Notes: generated from the letters alone by a model not told the origin. Numbered from the stretch's first letter, positions 8,265 through 17,658 are shown. The stretch is 64,000 bases of DNA from Maridesulfovibrio ferrireducens (GCF_900101105.1 NZ_FNGA01000003.1:310001-374000), one strand, 5' to 3'. Translations and numbers: made by a program.

Positions 8265-10196
8265 ATGAGTACATCTAATCTGACAGCAAAATATCGCCCT
8301 CAAACCTTTGCGGAGGTTGCGGGGCAGAACGCCGTCAAAACTATTCTTTCCCGTGCCGCGGCACAGGATAAAATTGCCCCTGCTTATCTTTTAAGTGGAA
8401 CGCGCGGGGTCGGCAAGACTACTATTGCCCGAATTTTTGCAAAGGCGCTTAATTGCGTCAATGCACCAACAGCAGAGCCTTGCAACGTCTGTGAGAACTG
8501 CCGCCAGATTACAGCGGGCATCGGTGTTGATGTTATTGAGATAGATGCCGCTTCTCATGGTAAAGTTGATGATGCCCGCCGTCTTAAAGAAGATATCGGT
8601 TATGCTCCAATCGAGTTTCGTTATAAAGTTTTCATAATAGATGAAGCGCATATGCTTACTACTCAGGCATTCAATGCGTTGCTTAAAACTTTGGAAGAAC
8701 CTCCGGGCCATGCGACCTTCATCATGGCGACAACGGAAACTCATAAGTTTCCTGCAACCATTATAAGCCGTTGTCAGCATTATGTTTTTAAAATGCTTAC
8801 AAGCTCAGAACTTACTGCGCATCTTTCGAAAATTTTGCAGAAAGAAAACATCGAATTTGAAAGCGGTGCGGTTGATCTTATCGCTAAAAGAGGGGCAGGC
8901 AGTGTTCGTGACTCCATGTCTCTGCTCGGACAGGTTCTTGCTCTCGGCAGTGAGAAACTGCTTGAGTCTGATGTTCGATCAATACTCGGACTTGCTGGAC
9001 GGGATGTCTTTTTCTCGCTGATGCAGGCTATCCATTCCCGTGATCTTGTTTCAGTCGGTGAAGTTGTTAAGCAGGTGCTTGACCGCGGGCTGGACTTAGG
9101 ATTTTTTATTCGCGAACTGGGTTCTTGCTGGCGCAATATGTTTCTGCTCGGACAGTCCGGCGAAAGGGCTATTCCTCTTCTCGATCTTTCTTCTGAGGAA
9201 GCTAAAGAATTTATGCACTGGGCTACAACTTTTGACCGTTCTTTTGTTCATGCCTGCTGGCAGATGACTGTGGACGGTCAGCGTAAAGTTATGACCAGTC
9301 TTGAGCCTGCAATGGCGCTTGAACTTTTATTGCTTAACATGGCGAGCCTGTCTGATCTTATTTCGGTTGAAAGAGCGGGAGCTTTGGCTTCTGCCGGTTC
9401 CGCATCCAGTCAGATGACAGCTCCGGCCCCCAAAACAGTTCAGCCAGTAGGTGAAGTTCCTCCTTGGCAGAACGCACCGCAGCAACCTGTACAAGCTGCT
9501 CAGCCTAGACAGTCTCAGGGAACATTGCAGGGTGGTCCTCCACCTCATCAGCAAAATGGTACGCAGGGTAGAGGCGCGGTACAGGGTAATCCTGTTCCTG
9601 CGTCCAGCAGACCTATGGGGCGCAGTGAATCCGGCAGCCCTGCAGGGCATGGAGCTTCAAGTGAAATGGGATCAGAAGATTCCTCTCTTCCTGACGATGT
9701 TCATCAACCTGATGCTAATAATTTTCATGAACCGGAATTCGAAGTTAATTCAGACGTAGTATCTGATTCTCATATTGAGACAGAGTCTGAAAATCCGGCT
9801 CACGGTGAGATTGAAATTACTGCCTCTCCTGCTGTGAACGGGCCGCGTGACTTTGAAGGATTTCTAAAGTACGTGAGCGAAAGCGGTGCAAATGGTTCCG
9901 TTACAGGTCTTGCCAATTGTAAAGGTCTGATAAATGGCAATAAGCTCGTGCTTACCTGTGCGAATCCATTTCATCATAGTCAGGTCGGATCACGTGAGTG
10001 CAAGGTGGTCATTAACAGGCTGGCAGCGGAATATTTCGGTTCGGATATGGAAGTTGAAATTGTAGTAAACAGCAAGGGTGTGCGTAAAAGCAGACAACAA
10101 CTTCGTGCTGAAGTTGAAGTTCATCCTGTTGTTGTACGTGTGGTAGATGCATTTGGCGCATCAATTATTTCTGTGGACCCTCGTAGAGATGTTTAG
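8265..10196 (+). CDS. dnaX: DNA polymerase III subunits gamma/tau
   Basis: This clamp-loader ATPase of 643 residues has Walker A GTRGVGKT (45-52), the four zinc cysteines C64, C73, C76 and C79, Walker B/DEAH at 126-129 and the SRC sensor motif at 168-170. AAA+ and collar domains occupy roughly the first 370 residues; a low-complexity Pro/Gln/Gly-rich linker runs about 385-475, and a tau-like C-terminal domain follows that would contact polymerase and helicase. It heads the conserved dnaX-ybaB-recR order. The ribosome site is weak (GGGACC far upstream). No obvious gamma-producing frameshift heptamer stood out. Confidence 0.96.
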   Translation: MSTSNLTAKYRPQTFAEVAGQNAVKTILSRAAAQDKIAPAYLLSGTRGVGKTTIARIFAKALNCVNAPTAEPCNVCENCRQITAGIGVDVIEIDAASHGKVDDARRLKEDIGYAPIEFRYKVFIIDEAHMLTTQAFNALLKTLEEPPGHATFIMATTETHKFPATIISRCQHYVFKMLTSSELTAHLSKILQKENIEFESGAVDLIAKRGAGSVRDSMSLLGQVLALGSEKLLESDVRSILGLAGRDVFFSLMQAIHSRDLVSVGEVVKQVLDRGLDLGFFIRELGSCWRNMFLLGQSGERAIPLLDLSSEEAKEFMHWATTFDRSFVHACWQMTVDGQRKVMTSLEPAMALELLLLNMASLSDLISVERAGALASAGSASSQMTAPAPKTVQPVGEVPPWQNAPQQPVQAAQPRQSQGTLQGGPPPHQQNGTQGRGAVQGNPVPASSRPMGRSESGSPAGHGASSEMGSEDSSLPDDVHQPDANNFHEPEFEVNSDVVSDSHIETESENPAHGEIEITASPAVNGPRDFEGFLKYVSESGANGSVTGLANCKGLINGNKLVLTCANPFHHSQVGSRECKVVINRLAAEYFGSDMEVEIVVNSKGVRKSRQQLRAEVEVHPVVVRVVDAFGASIISVDPRRDV

Positions 10197-10211
10197 ATTA
10201 AGGAGAATATA

Positions 10212-10523
10212 ATGAAAGGTATGAATGATTTAGTACGTCAGGCTCAGGTTATGCAGCGCAAAATGACTCAGCTTCAGGAAGAACTTAAAGAAAGTGAAGT
10301 TGAAAGTTCTGCCGGTGGCGGAATGGTGACAGTTAAAGTCAACGGTTCTTCTGAAGTATTGTCCATTACTATTGATCCTACTGTTGTAGAATCCGGTGAT
10401 GTTGAAATGATTCAGGATCTCGTTTTGTCTGCAGTAAATGATGCTAACAAAAAAGCAAAAGCAATGATGGATTCTGAAATGGCTAAGATTACCGGCGGAA
10501 TGAATATCCCCGGCATGATGTAA
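10212..10523 (+). CDS. YbaB/EbfC family nucleoid-associated protein
   Basis: The 103-residue protein has the family's layout: an N-terminal helix (MNDLVRQAQVMQRKMTQLQE), a central beta hairpin (GGGMVTVKVNGSSEVLSI) and a C-terminal helical segment ending in GGMNIPGM. These dimeric DNA-binding proteins coat the nucleoid and are linked to recombination repair. AAGGAG lies six bases before the ATG. It sits 15 bases after dnaX and 81 before recR, the usual context. Confidence 0.95.
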   Translation: MKGMNDLVRQAQVMQRKMTQLQEELKESEVESSAGGGMVTVKVNGSSEVLSITIDPTVVESGDVEMIQDLVLSAVNDANKKAKAMMDSEMAKITGGMNIPGMM

Positions 10524-10604
10524 TCCAGCGCTTTTTTTAGTCGAGTATAAAACAACCGTGTCTTTCTTTTTTAGAAGGGCACGGTTTTAATCATAGAGGT
10601 TTAT

Positions 10605-11210
10605 GTGGATAATTTGCCGGCCCCCTTGCGGGTTGTGGCTCAGGAGTTGGCTAAACTTCCGGGGCTTGGTCCTAAATCTGCTTTGCGAATTGCTTTGACT
10701 ATGCTCAAAATGCCGCGGGAAAAAGTTGCAGGAATAGGGCAGAGCATAATTGATTTGCGCGAGAAACTCTGCGTTTGCGAGCATTGTGCAAGTATTACCG
10801 AGTCCAGTCCCTGTCGTATTTGTTCTGATCCAGGCAGAGAGAGCGATAAGCTTTGTCTTGTTTCCGAATGGGATTCTTTGCTGGTTATAGAAGAAATGGG
10901 GCTTTACAGAGGATATTATTTAGTTCTCGGCGGTCTTCTTTCGCCTCTTGATGGAATTACTCCGCAGAATCTCGAATTTAATAAGCTTGAAGCGCGTCTT
11001 GCAAAGGGTGAAGTTAAAGAGTTGATTCTCGCTCTGGGAGCCACTGTGGAAGCTGAAGGAACTGCGTCATATATAAAAAATATGGTTCAGAATCGTTTCC
11101 CTCATATAACACTGAGTCGCCTTGCTCAGGGTATTCCCATCGGGTCTGAAGTTAAACACACGGACAAAGAAACTCTTCGGCAGTCTCTTGAATACCGCCA
11201 GAAATTATAG
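10605..11210 (+). CDS. recR: recombination mediator RecR
   Basis: RecR works with RecF/RecO to load RecA at gaps. The 201-residue protein shows the helix-hairpin-helix near residues 10-30 (LPGLGPKSALRIAL), the C4 zinc site C58, C61, C70 and C73, the Toprim core (LCLVSEWDSLLVIEE) and the C-terminal TLSRLAQGIPIGSE motif. The start codon is GTG, four bases after AGAGGT. It follows ybaB within the dnaX-ybaB-recR group; a T-rich stretch at 10560-10575 with flanking ACGG/CCGT pieces lies between the two genes. Confidence 0.96.
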   Translation: MDNLPAPLRVVAQELAKLPGLGPKSALRIALTMLKMPREKVAGIGQSIIDLREKLCVCEHCASITESSPCRICSDPGRESDKLCLVSEWDSLLVIEEMGLYRGYYLVLGGLLSPLDGITPQNLEFNKLEARLAKGEVKELILALGATVEAEGTASYIKNMVQNRFPHITLSRLAQGIPIGSEVKHTDKETLRQSLEYRQKL

Positions 11211-11303
11211 CTTTTTATTTAAATATTTTTCTCCAAGCTACTAAACTAATAGTTTTGATACTATTCACCCTGATAATAATCCCGGTGATCAGCATAAATT
11301 AAT

Positions 11304-11345
11304 ATGAATAATCTTGATAAGAATAATCTTGATAAGGAAATCTGA
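11304..11345 (+). other. possible 13-codon leader ORF built on a 15-bp tandem duplication
   Basis: ATG at 11304 opens a frame of 13 codons (MNNLDKNNLDKEI) whose TGA overlaps the recD2 ATG (TGATG). The core is an exact tandem duplication of AATAATCTTGATAAG at 11307-11321 and 11322-11336, giving NNLDK twice. The second copy also supplies the AAGGAAA that serves as recD2 ribosome site. No ribosome site is seen before the small ORF itself, so translation is unproven. Confidence 0.4.
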
Positions 11346-13537
11346 TGTCGGACATTTTGATTGGTGAAGTTCGAACAGTTGTCTATCATAATGAAGAGAA
11401 CGGTTATATTGTTGCGCGCATTTCTTCAAAAGATGAGCCTTCACAGATTACTGTTGTCGGCTGTTTAGGACAACTTACTCCCGGTGAATCCGCAGAATTT
11501 CAGGGACGCTGGAAGCAGCATGCTAAATTTGGCCGCCAGTTTGAAGCTGATTTTCATGAACGCATTCGTCCGGCTACTGAAGCTGGAGTTATCAGGTTTC
11601 TCAAGTCTTCATCTATTAAAGGGATCGGGGAAGCCATTGCAACAGATATGGTTGCCAAGTTCGGTGTAGAAGTGCTGGATGTTTTAGACGAAGATCCTGA
11701 TAAGCTTTTGAAGATTAAGGGTATATCCAAGAAGAAGCTGGAAGGTATTGTTGAATCGTGGCAGTCCCAGCGTGAAATTAAAAATCTGATTATTTTTCTG
11801 CATACTCATGAAGTTCCGCCTACCTATGCCACGCGTATATTTAATCTTTATGGCGCACAGTCTGTCAAAAGAATCAGTGATAATCCTTATGAGCTGGCTT
11901 ACGACATTCGCGGCATCGGTTTTAAAACAGCAGATACCATGGCCCTTAAGCTGGGGTTTGCCCCGGATTCTCCTCAAAGAATAGAAGCCGCTATTGTTTA
12001 TTCACTTTTTTCTGTGAGCGAGCGGGGCGGGCATATGTTCAGTCCTCGTGAGAAGCTGGTTGAAGATGTTTCCAAAATGCTCGGCGGGGTGGATCTTTCT
12101 TTGATTTCTGACGGAATCAGTGCGCTTGAAGAGAGAAAAAGAATCAGGGTGGAAAGCCTTCCTGAGCAGAATATCGATCAGGCAATTTTCTTGATGCACT
12201 TTTACAGATTTGAAAGTGAAATTTGTAAAAGGTTGCACGGACTGGTCAGTCATCCGTCCCCTGTAAGTAAAGAAAAGGTCGAAAAAACTCTGCCGGAAGT
12301 TGAAAAAGAACTTGGGTTCAACCTTTCAGACGAACAAAGACAGGCAGTCTTTGACGCGTGCGTAAATAAATTTTTCATTATCACAGGCGGACCGGGAACA
12401 GGTAAAACTACAATTACCCGCGCTGTTGTTCTGACTCTCAGTGAACTCGGACTTAAAGTTAAGCTTGCAGCTCCGACCGGAAGAGCCGCAAAAAGACTTT
12501 CTGAAGCGACAGGAAGATCCGCATCCACTATTCATAGAATGCTGCAATATACCCCGGATAATGGCGGTTTTTATTACAATGAAGATCAAAAGCTCAAGGC
12601 TGATGTTCTGGTTGTCGATGAAGCTTCAATGCTGGATTCGCAGTTATGTCTTTCCGTTTTGAGGGCCGTTCCGTTAACTTGCAGAGTAATTTTTGTTGGT
12701 GACGTGAATCAGCTTCCGTCAGTCGGTCCTGGTAATGTTCTTTCTGATTTGTTGCAAAGCGGAGAAGTGCCGAGCGCGGTTCTGAACCATATTTTCAGAC
12801 AGGCACAAGAGAGTTACATCGTCGTAAATGCTCATAGAATTAATGATGGGTTGTTTCCTCTTGGACATCCGGCAGATGCTCCTGAGGCAGATTTTTTCTG
12901 GATTCCGCAGGACTCTCCACTCAAAGTGCAGGAAATGATAGCGCAAACTGTTTGTGAGAGAATCCCTGAAAGATACGATCTCGATCCGATGACTGACATT
13001 CAGGTGCTTACGCCTATGCACAAAGGTGATGTCGGGACTCAAAAACTTAATGCGCTGTTGCAGGAAAGACTCAATCCTTCAAAGGGTAAAGCTATCAAAA
13101 GAGGATTTGTAGAATACAGGGTTGGCGACAGAATTTTACAGTTACGCAATAATTATGAAAAAGAAGTCTTCAACGGTGATCTCGGGCGAGTCATGTATAT
13201 TGATGCCGAGGCAAACGAACTTACAGCTGAATTTGACGGAAACATCGTTCATTATGAACTGTCAGAACTAGATGAATTGTCTCTGGCATACGCTGTGAGC
13301 GTGCATAAATCTCAGGGTAGTGAATATCCAGCTATTGTTATGCCGATAGTCTCGCAGCATTATCTTTTGCTACAGCGGAATTTACTCTATACCGCCTTAA
13401 CCAGAGCTCGTACTCTGGCTGTTTTAGTAGGCAGTAAAAGAGCTTTCCACATCGGTCTAAACAACATCACAGCCGGCAAAAGGTTTACTAATCTGCGTTA
13501 CCGGATCAAACAAATCTTTGACGAGAATTTATTATAG
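11345..13537 (+). CDS. recD2: RecD2-type ATP-dependent DNA helicase
   Basis: RecD2 is a 5'-3' superfamily 1B helicase acting outside RecBCD, implicated in replication-fork and repair work. The 730-residue protein has the N-terminal OB-like domain, a helix-hairpin-helix region (about 85-200), Walker A GGPGTGKTTIT around residue 345, DEASMLD (motif II) around 423, and VSVHKSQGSEYPAIV near 648. Length fits the family. The ATG follows AAGGAAA and overlaps the TGA of a possible leader peptide. Its end overlaps that of the convergent EAL-GGDEF gene by six bases. Confidence 0.95.
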   Translation: MSDILIGEVRTVVYHNEENGYIVARISSKDEPSQITVVGCLGQLTPGESAEFQGRWKQHAKFGRQFEADFHERIRPATEAGVIRFLKSSSIKGIGEAIATDMVAKFGVEVLDVLDEDPDKLLKIKGISKKKLEGIVESWQSQREIKNLIIFLHTHEVPPTYATRIFNLYGAQSVKRISDNPYELAYDIRGIGFKTADTMALKLGFAPDSPQRIEAAIVYSLFSVSERGGHMFSPREKLVEDVSKMLGGVDLSLISDGISALEERKRIRVESLPEQNIDQAIFLMHFYRFESEICKRLHGLVSHPSPVSKEKVEKTLPEVEKELGFNLSDEQRQAVFDACVNKFFIITGGPGTGKTTITRAVVLTLSELGLKVKLAAPTGRAAKRLSEATGRSASTIHRMLQYTPDNGGFYYNEDQKLKADVLVVDEASMLDSQLCLSVLRAVPLTCRVIFVGDVNQLPSVGPGNVLSDLLQSGEVPSAVLNHIFRQAQESYIVVNAHRINDGLFPLGHPADAPEADFFWIPQDSPLKVQEMIAQTVCERIPERYDLDPMTDIQVLTPMHKGDVGTQKLNALLQERLNPSKGKAIKRGFVEYRVGDRILQLRNNYEKEVFNGDLGRVMYIDAEANELTAEFDGNIVHYELSELDELSLAYAVSVHKSQGSEYPAIVMPIVSQHYLLLQRNLLYTALTRARTLAVLVGSKRAFHIGLNNITAGKRFTNLRYRIKQIFDENLL

Positions 13538-15802
13538 CTGGCGTCTTTCGCGCACCCAGCAGTTTCCTTCAATGGACTTAGCCCATTTCTTGAGAGATGC
13601 GGCTTGTTCACCTATTTCGAAAAGAGACTGTTCTGGGGTGCAATCAAGTATTGCTAGTGAAACTGAAACCAGAGGGAATCTTGAAACGGTTCCGTCTCGT
13701 CCTTTTCCTTCCATCCAGCCGTTTGTATTATCTTTTGCGTTGTAACTGGTTTTGACTAATCTTTTGAAGCATCGGGTTATCGCCAGACAGATTCTTTCCG
13801 CTTTATCCGGTGAGATAACCTGAACAAAGTCATCACCGCCGATATGGCCGATAAAATCAGTGTCAGATCCGTGCCGCGCTGTTGCCCATGTTATAATTCG
13901 ACTGATGAGCAGTATTATTTTGTCACCGCTTTTAAAGCCGTATGTATCGTTGTAGACTTTGAAGTTGTCGAGGTCCGCATAAATAATGCTGTATTGTTGA
14001 GATGCTTTCATGCGGCGCTCGATCTCTTGTTCAATCCCCAGATTACCCGGTAAACCTGTCAGCGGGTTTGTCCCTTTCGCCATTTCAACCTGAGCATGTG
14101 CAAGAGTATCTAACAGCTTCCGGACAGATACAACGCCGAATAATTTACCGTTTTTTGTTATTATAATATCATCATAGGCTTTGTTTCTTTCTCTTGCCAT
14201 GGCCTGCGTGGAAACGTTTTCCACGGTGGTTTCCAGATCTACTAAAAGCGGAGAATCATCCATAACTGAAGTGATCGGTTTGTTGGTGTAGAGTGCTACT
14301 CCGAATTTACCAGACAGATGTTTGTTTAGATTGTATTCCATAATCAGTCCGCATGGCGCTCCGTTTTTGACAACTGTAACGCTACTGAGTGATTGTTCTT
14401 GTTCAAAAAAATCTTGGATGACAGGAACAGGGGTATTTATTTCCACTGAATCAACTGGAGTTGCCAGATTTTTTACGGGTATTCCGCAGATATTATGATC
14501 ATTTTTTAGATCAGGTGTTTTTTTAACATTAAGAGCTTCTAAACTTAACTTAGGTTTGATTTTGGCAGGTTTTGCGAAAAAGTAGCCCTGTCCGAGGTGA
14601 ACACCCATGTCCATCATTGCTACAGCTTGAGATTGGGTTTCGATTCCTTCTACGATAAGTTTACCACCTATTTTTTCAGCGAAATCTGTGAAAGTTTCTA
14701 CTATTGCCCGATTGACCCGGCTCGTTTCAATGTTGTCGACAAAGGATTTATCCAGTTTGATATAGTCCGGCTTAATTTCAGCAATTGACGAAAGACCGGA
14801 ATAGCCCGTCCCCGCGTCATCAATCGCGACCATGTATCCTTGATTTCTGTAGTGATCCAGAGTCTTACGGAATGTTATGAAATCTTTTACGCTGTGGCGT
14901 TCTGTTATTTCAAAGACAATATTTTCCGGTCTAAGACCCCATCTATCAAGTAGAATTTTTGTTTCACCTGATGAAAAATTAGGATCAACAATTGTGCGGG
15001 GATGAATGTTGAGAAATAATTTTTGATGGGGATTAATTTCACCGAAGGAGCTGATTGCGGCCTCGCGGCAAATTCTTTCCAACTGGAAAAGTTTACCGAG
15101 CTTTTCGGCCATATCAAACAAGGTCAGAGGAGATCGGAAGGGTGAGTTTTGCGGTCCTCTTGCAAGAGCTTCCCAGCCGTGTATTTTTTTTTCAGCCAGA
15201 TTTACGATTGGCTGGTAGTGGCTGTTTACTTTGCTTTGAGCAATGATATCACAAAATTCTTTACTCAGTTCCATGTTGGAAATGTCAGCATTGTTTTGCG
15301 CTTCAAGCCTTGCTTTACCAATTGCTGAGAGAAATCCTGACCATAATTTATTATTGGTCTGGGACGCATGAAAAGATGAATGGCCGCTGTTTATGGTAAT
15401 TGTATTACCTGTCCGGCTGATCTGGTCGCTTTTTACTAAGTTTTCTATGTTGACCTTGAATTGATAGGCTAATTCTTCAAGAGATAAGCCCGCTTTACAT
15501 TCCGTGGGATCAAGTAAGAAAAATTCTCCTCCATTGAATGAAAAAATGTGAAATTCATTATGTTGTAAATGTTCATACCCTTCACTTTCAATTCCTGTAC
15601 GGATTTGAGCTTCAAGATTTTCGGACCATTCGTTGCCATACATTTCCGTTAAAGTTGGAAAGTCTTGAATTGCGAAATATAAAATATTAAGTCTGCCGAC
15701 ATTCTGAATCAAACTTCCAATCCCCGGCCCTTCAAAAAAATTATTATTTTGGTCGGATGGGAAGTTGAATGCGTTAGTTCTTTTTTTGATAAGTCGTAGC
15801 AT
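13532..15802 (-). CDS. EAL - CBS pair - GGDEF signalling protein, probable c-di-GMP phosphodiesterase
   Basis: This 756-residue soluble protein has a degenerate GGDEF-like N-terminus (about 30-170, with NGGEFF at 90-95), an EAL domain (about 185-430), two CBS motifs (about 445-580) and a C-terminal GGDEF domain. In the EAL domain the key residues are present: EAL at 211-213, FEITERHS, IDDAGTGYSGL, KLDKSFV, VEGIET and QGYFFAKP, so c-di-GMP hydrolysis is likely. The GGDEF motif reads GGDDF (655-659) and lacks an RxxD inhibition site. CBS domains suggest nucleotide sensing. No membrane segments. Convergent with recD2, overlapping it by six bases. Confidence 0.93.
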   Translation of the reverse strand: MLRLIKKRTNAFNFPSDQNNNFFEGPGIGSLIQNVGRLNILYFAIQDFPTLTEMYGNEWSENLEAQIRTGIESEGYEHLQHNEFHIFSFNGGEFFLLDPTECKAGLSLEELAYQFKVNIENLVKSDQISRTGNTITINSGHSSFHASQTNNKLWSGFLSAIGKARLEAQNNADISNMELSKEFCDIIAQSKVNSHYQPIVNLAEKKIHGWEALARGPQNSPFRSPLTLFDMAEKLGKLFQLERICREAAISSFGEINPHQKLFLNIHPRTIVDPNFSSGETKILLDRWGLRPENIVFEITERHSVKDFITFRKTLDHYRNQGYMVAIDDAGTGYSGLSSIAEIKPDYIKLDKSFVDNIETSRVNRAIVETFTDFAEKIGGKLIVEGIETQSQAVAMMDMGVHLGQGYFFAKPAKIKPKLSLEALNVKKTPDLKNDHNICGIPVKNLATPVDSVEINTPVPVIQDFFEQEQSLSSVTVVKNGAPCGLIMEYNLNKHLSGKFGVALYTNKPITSVMDDSPLLVDLETTVENVSTQAMARERNKAYDDIIITKNGKLFGVVSVRKLLDTLAHAQVEMAKGTNPLTGLPGNLGIEQEIERRMKASQQYSIIYADLDNFKVYNDTYGFKSGDKIILLISRIITWATARHGSDTDFIGHIGGDDFVQVISPDKAERICLAITRCFKRLVKTSYNAKDNTNGWMEGKGRDGTVSRFPLVSVSLAILDCTPEQSLFEIGEQAASLKKWAKSIEGNCWVRERRQL

Positions 15803-16041
15803 GGCAACATAAGCTCCATTATATATTATTAATTTAATTCATCGCAGTGGATGAACGGACATTACATCTATAATGGATTAGGTTGTTACTGTTAGGTTAC
15901 ATTTTGTTTAAGAAATGTTTGAGCTATTTCTTAAAAGAAGTCGCTGGAGTGTTAACTCTGTTTAATGTAGGTGAATTTTAGGAACAGATTAGTATATGTG
16001 GTTGGTTTCCGACTGATATAAATTAAAGGGTCAAAGGTAGA

Positions 16042-16488
16042 ATGCAACAACGTTCAGATATTGCATATTATATAGAAGTATTTCGGCGCAGAAAAAATCA
16101 TTTTATTGCATCGGCTGCGATTGTGTTTTTGATGGCAGTTCTTTTAGCTGTTTTCTGTACTCCGGTGTATAAGTCCGCAGTTTATATTTTGGTGACTTTT
16201 GTTGTTGCGCTTGGAGTAGGGGGCGTAGTTGTAATTGTTCTTGAAGTTCTGGATCGTTCTATTCGACGTCCTGAACAGTTATCGAAAATTATTAAACTAC
16301 CTATTCTTGCGAGTGTTCCATATTGGGAAACATCAGCCGAGGCAAAAGCAGTTGAGCACCGTAAGTTTTTATCATTACTTGTTATTCTTGCATTTGTTGT
16401 GCTTGGAATTGTGATGATTCATTTTTTGTATAAGCCACTGGATGTCATTGCAGTAGAATTTGTTCGTAAGATAGTCTCGAATTTTTAA
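16042..16488 (+). CDS. short Wzz/GumC-like membrane protein lacking the periplasmic coiled coil
   Basis: The 148-residue protein starts like a polysaccharide co-polymerase (IAYYIEVFRRRKNHFI, first membrane helix about 20-38, then TPVYKSAVYILV) and at about residue 50 passes straight into what is normally the C-terminal end: a second membrane helix (about 48-68), LEVLDRSIRRPEQLSKII, KLPILASVPYW, and a third helix (about 109-129) followed by YKPLDVI. The usual 250-300 residue periplasmic region is absent without any frameshift. It lies 18 bases before the CpsD-like kinase gene, the normal partner. AAAGG is the ribosome site. It might still anchor or activate the kinase; chain-length control is doubtful. 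Confidence 0.75.
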   Translation: MQQRSDIAYYIEVFRRRKNHFIASAAIVFLMAVLLAVFCTPVYKSAVYILVTFVVALGVGGVVVIVLEVLDRSIRRPEQLSKIIKLPILASVPYWETSAEAKAVEHRKFLSLLVILAFVVLGIVMIHFLYKPLDVIAVEFVRKIVSNF

Positions 16489-16506
16489 TTGAAATACGGA
16501 GTCACC

Positions 16507-17391
16507 ATGAGCAAGTTGCTCAAGGCTGTTGAGAAAGCCAAGCGGAATAGAAGAATTGAAGAAGAGCAGAGTTGGATTGCAAAAGGTGATTCTCATATAG
16601 AACTTTTTGAACCGGTAATAGATTCGAATATCGCCGGGGCGGGGTGCGTTGCTGCCGGAGGCTCCGAAAAGGATGATTTACCTTGTTCAGTTCCTCCTCC
16701 TTCATTTTTTAAAGATGACCTAGTCCTTGATGATCTTAATCTTGCTAAAAATAGAGTTTTAACTAGAAACAGCAGTCCTTTGTTTACTGATGTTTATAAC
16801 CTTCTACGAACTCAGATTTTACAAAGGACAAAGGAAAAAGGACATAACGTGCTGATGGTGACCAGCGCTATGCCCGGAGAAGGGAAAACGATTACTTCAA
16901 TCAATTTAGCAATCAGTATAGCTCGTAAAATTGATCAGTTTGCACTTTTGGTAGATATAGATATGAGAAATCCTTCTATTCATAAATATTTAGGAATAGA
17001 AGTAGAGCGTGGTCTGACAGATTATCTTTTACATGATGTCCCAATTCCTGATCTTTTGATTAAGCCGGGGGTTAATAAATTGTCGTTTCTTCCAGCAGGT
17101 GAGCCTCTCAGCGATCCTGCTGAGGTTCTTGGTGCTTCCAGACTTCAGGAACTGATTGTTGAAATGAAAGAACGTTATCCTGACCGATATATTATTTTAG
17201 ATTGTCCGGACTTACTGAATGCTCAGGATGCTCTTGTCTTATCGAGTTATGTTGACGGGATTATTTTTGTGGTCGAGGCGGGAAAAACCTCTCGTGAGCA
17301 GATTCAAAAGTCCATGACTCTTTTAGAAGGACGTAATGTTGTCGGGGTTGTTTTGAATAAAACAGGCAAAGAAAGCCTTGATGTTAACTAG
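16507..17391 (+). CDS. CpsD/CapB-family tyrosine-protein kinase-like P-loop protein
   Basis: A BY-kinase-type ATPase of 294 residues. Seen are Walker A AMPGEGKT (121-128), the Walker A' motif LLVDIDMRNP (148-157) and a Walker B-like ILDCPD near 230, where most members have ILDCPP. The N-terminal MSKLLKAVEKAKRNRRIEEE resembles kinases of exosortase-linked exopolysaccharide systems. No C-terminal tyrosine cluster is present, so autophosphorylation is uncertain. I start at the ATG at 16507 (CGGAG upstream) rather than a TTG directly after the previous stop. With the mini-Wzz gene it forms a two-gene unit closed by a terminator; no glycosyltransferases are nearby. Confidence 0.88.
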   Translation: MSKLLKAVEKAKRNRRIEEEQSWIAKGDSHIELFEPVIDSNIAGAGCVAAGGSEKDDLPCSVPPPSFFKDDLVLDDLNLAKNRVLTRNSSPLFTDVYNLLRTQILQRTKEKGHNVLMVTSAMPGEGKTITSINLAISIARKIDQFALLVDIDMRNPSIHKYLGIEVERGLTDYLLHDVPIPDLLIKPGVNKLSFLPAGEPLSDPAEVLGASRLQELIVEMKERYPDRYIILDCPDLLNAQDALVLSSYVDGIIFVVEAGKTSREQIQKSMTLLEGRNVVGVVLNKTGKESLDVN

Positions 17392-17438
17392 GTGAAGAGT
17401 AGCCAGACTGTTTAATGAAATGTGAGATGTTTTTTTTG

Positions 17439-17470
17439 AGCCGGAAGATTTTAATCTTCCGGCTTTTTTA
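17439..17470 (+). terminator. Rho-independent terminator after the kinase gene
   Basis: AGCCGGAAGATT and its exact complement (12 bp) enclose a two-base loop and run into TTTTTT. It ends the mini-Wzz/kinase unit. Confidence 0.9.
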
Positions 17471-17658
17471 TATTGAATCAGCTTGAATGCAATTGTTTAT
17501 TTTTTGCAGGCGTACGAATTTCTTTTACTTCGACAAGCTTGCGAAGCAGATAGCCATATATTTAGAGGGTAATGTTAGGTCAAAAAGAAAAATGTTACTT
17601 TTGAAGTGCACAGATATAGTTGACGGGTAAGATTTAGGTATTTTCTTTAAAAAAAGAA

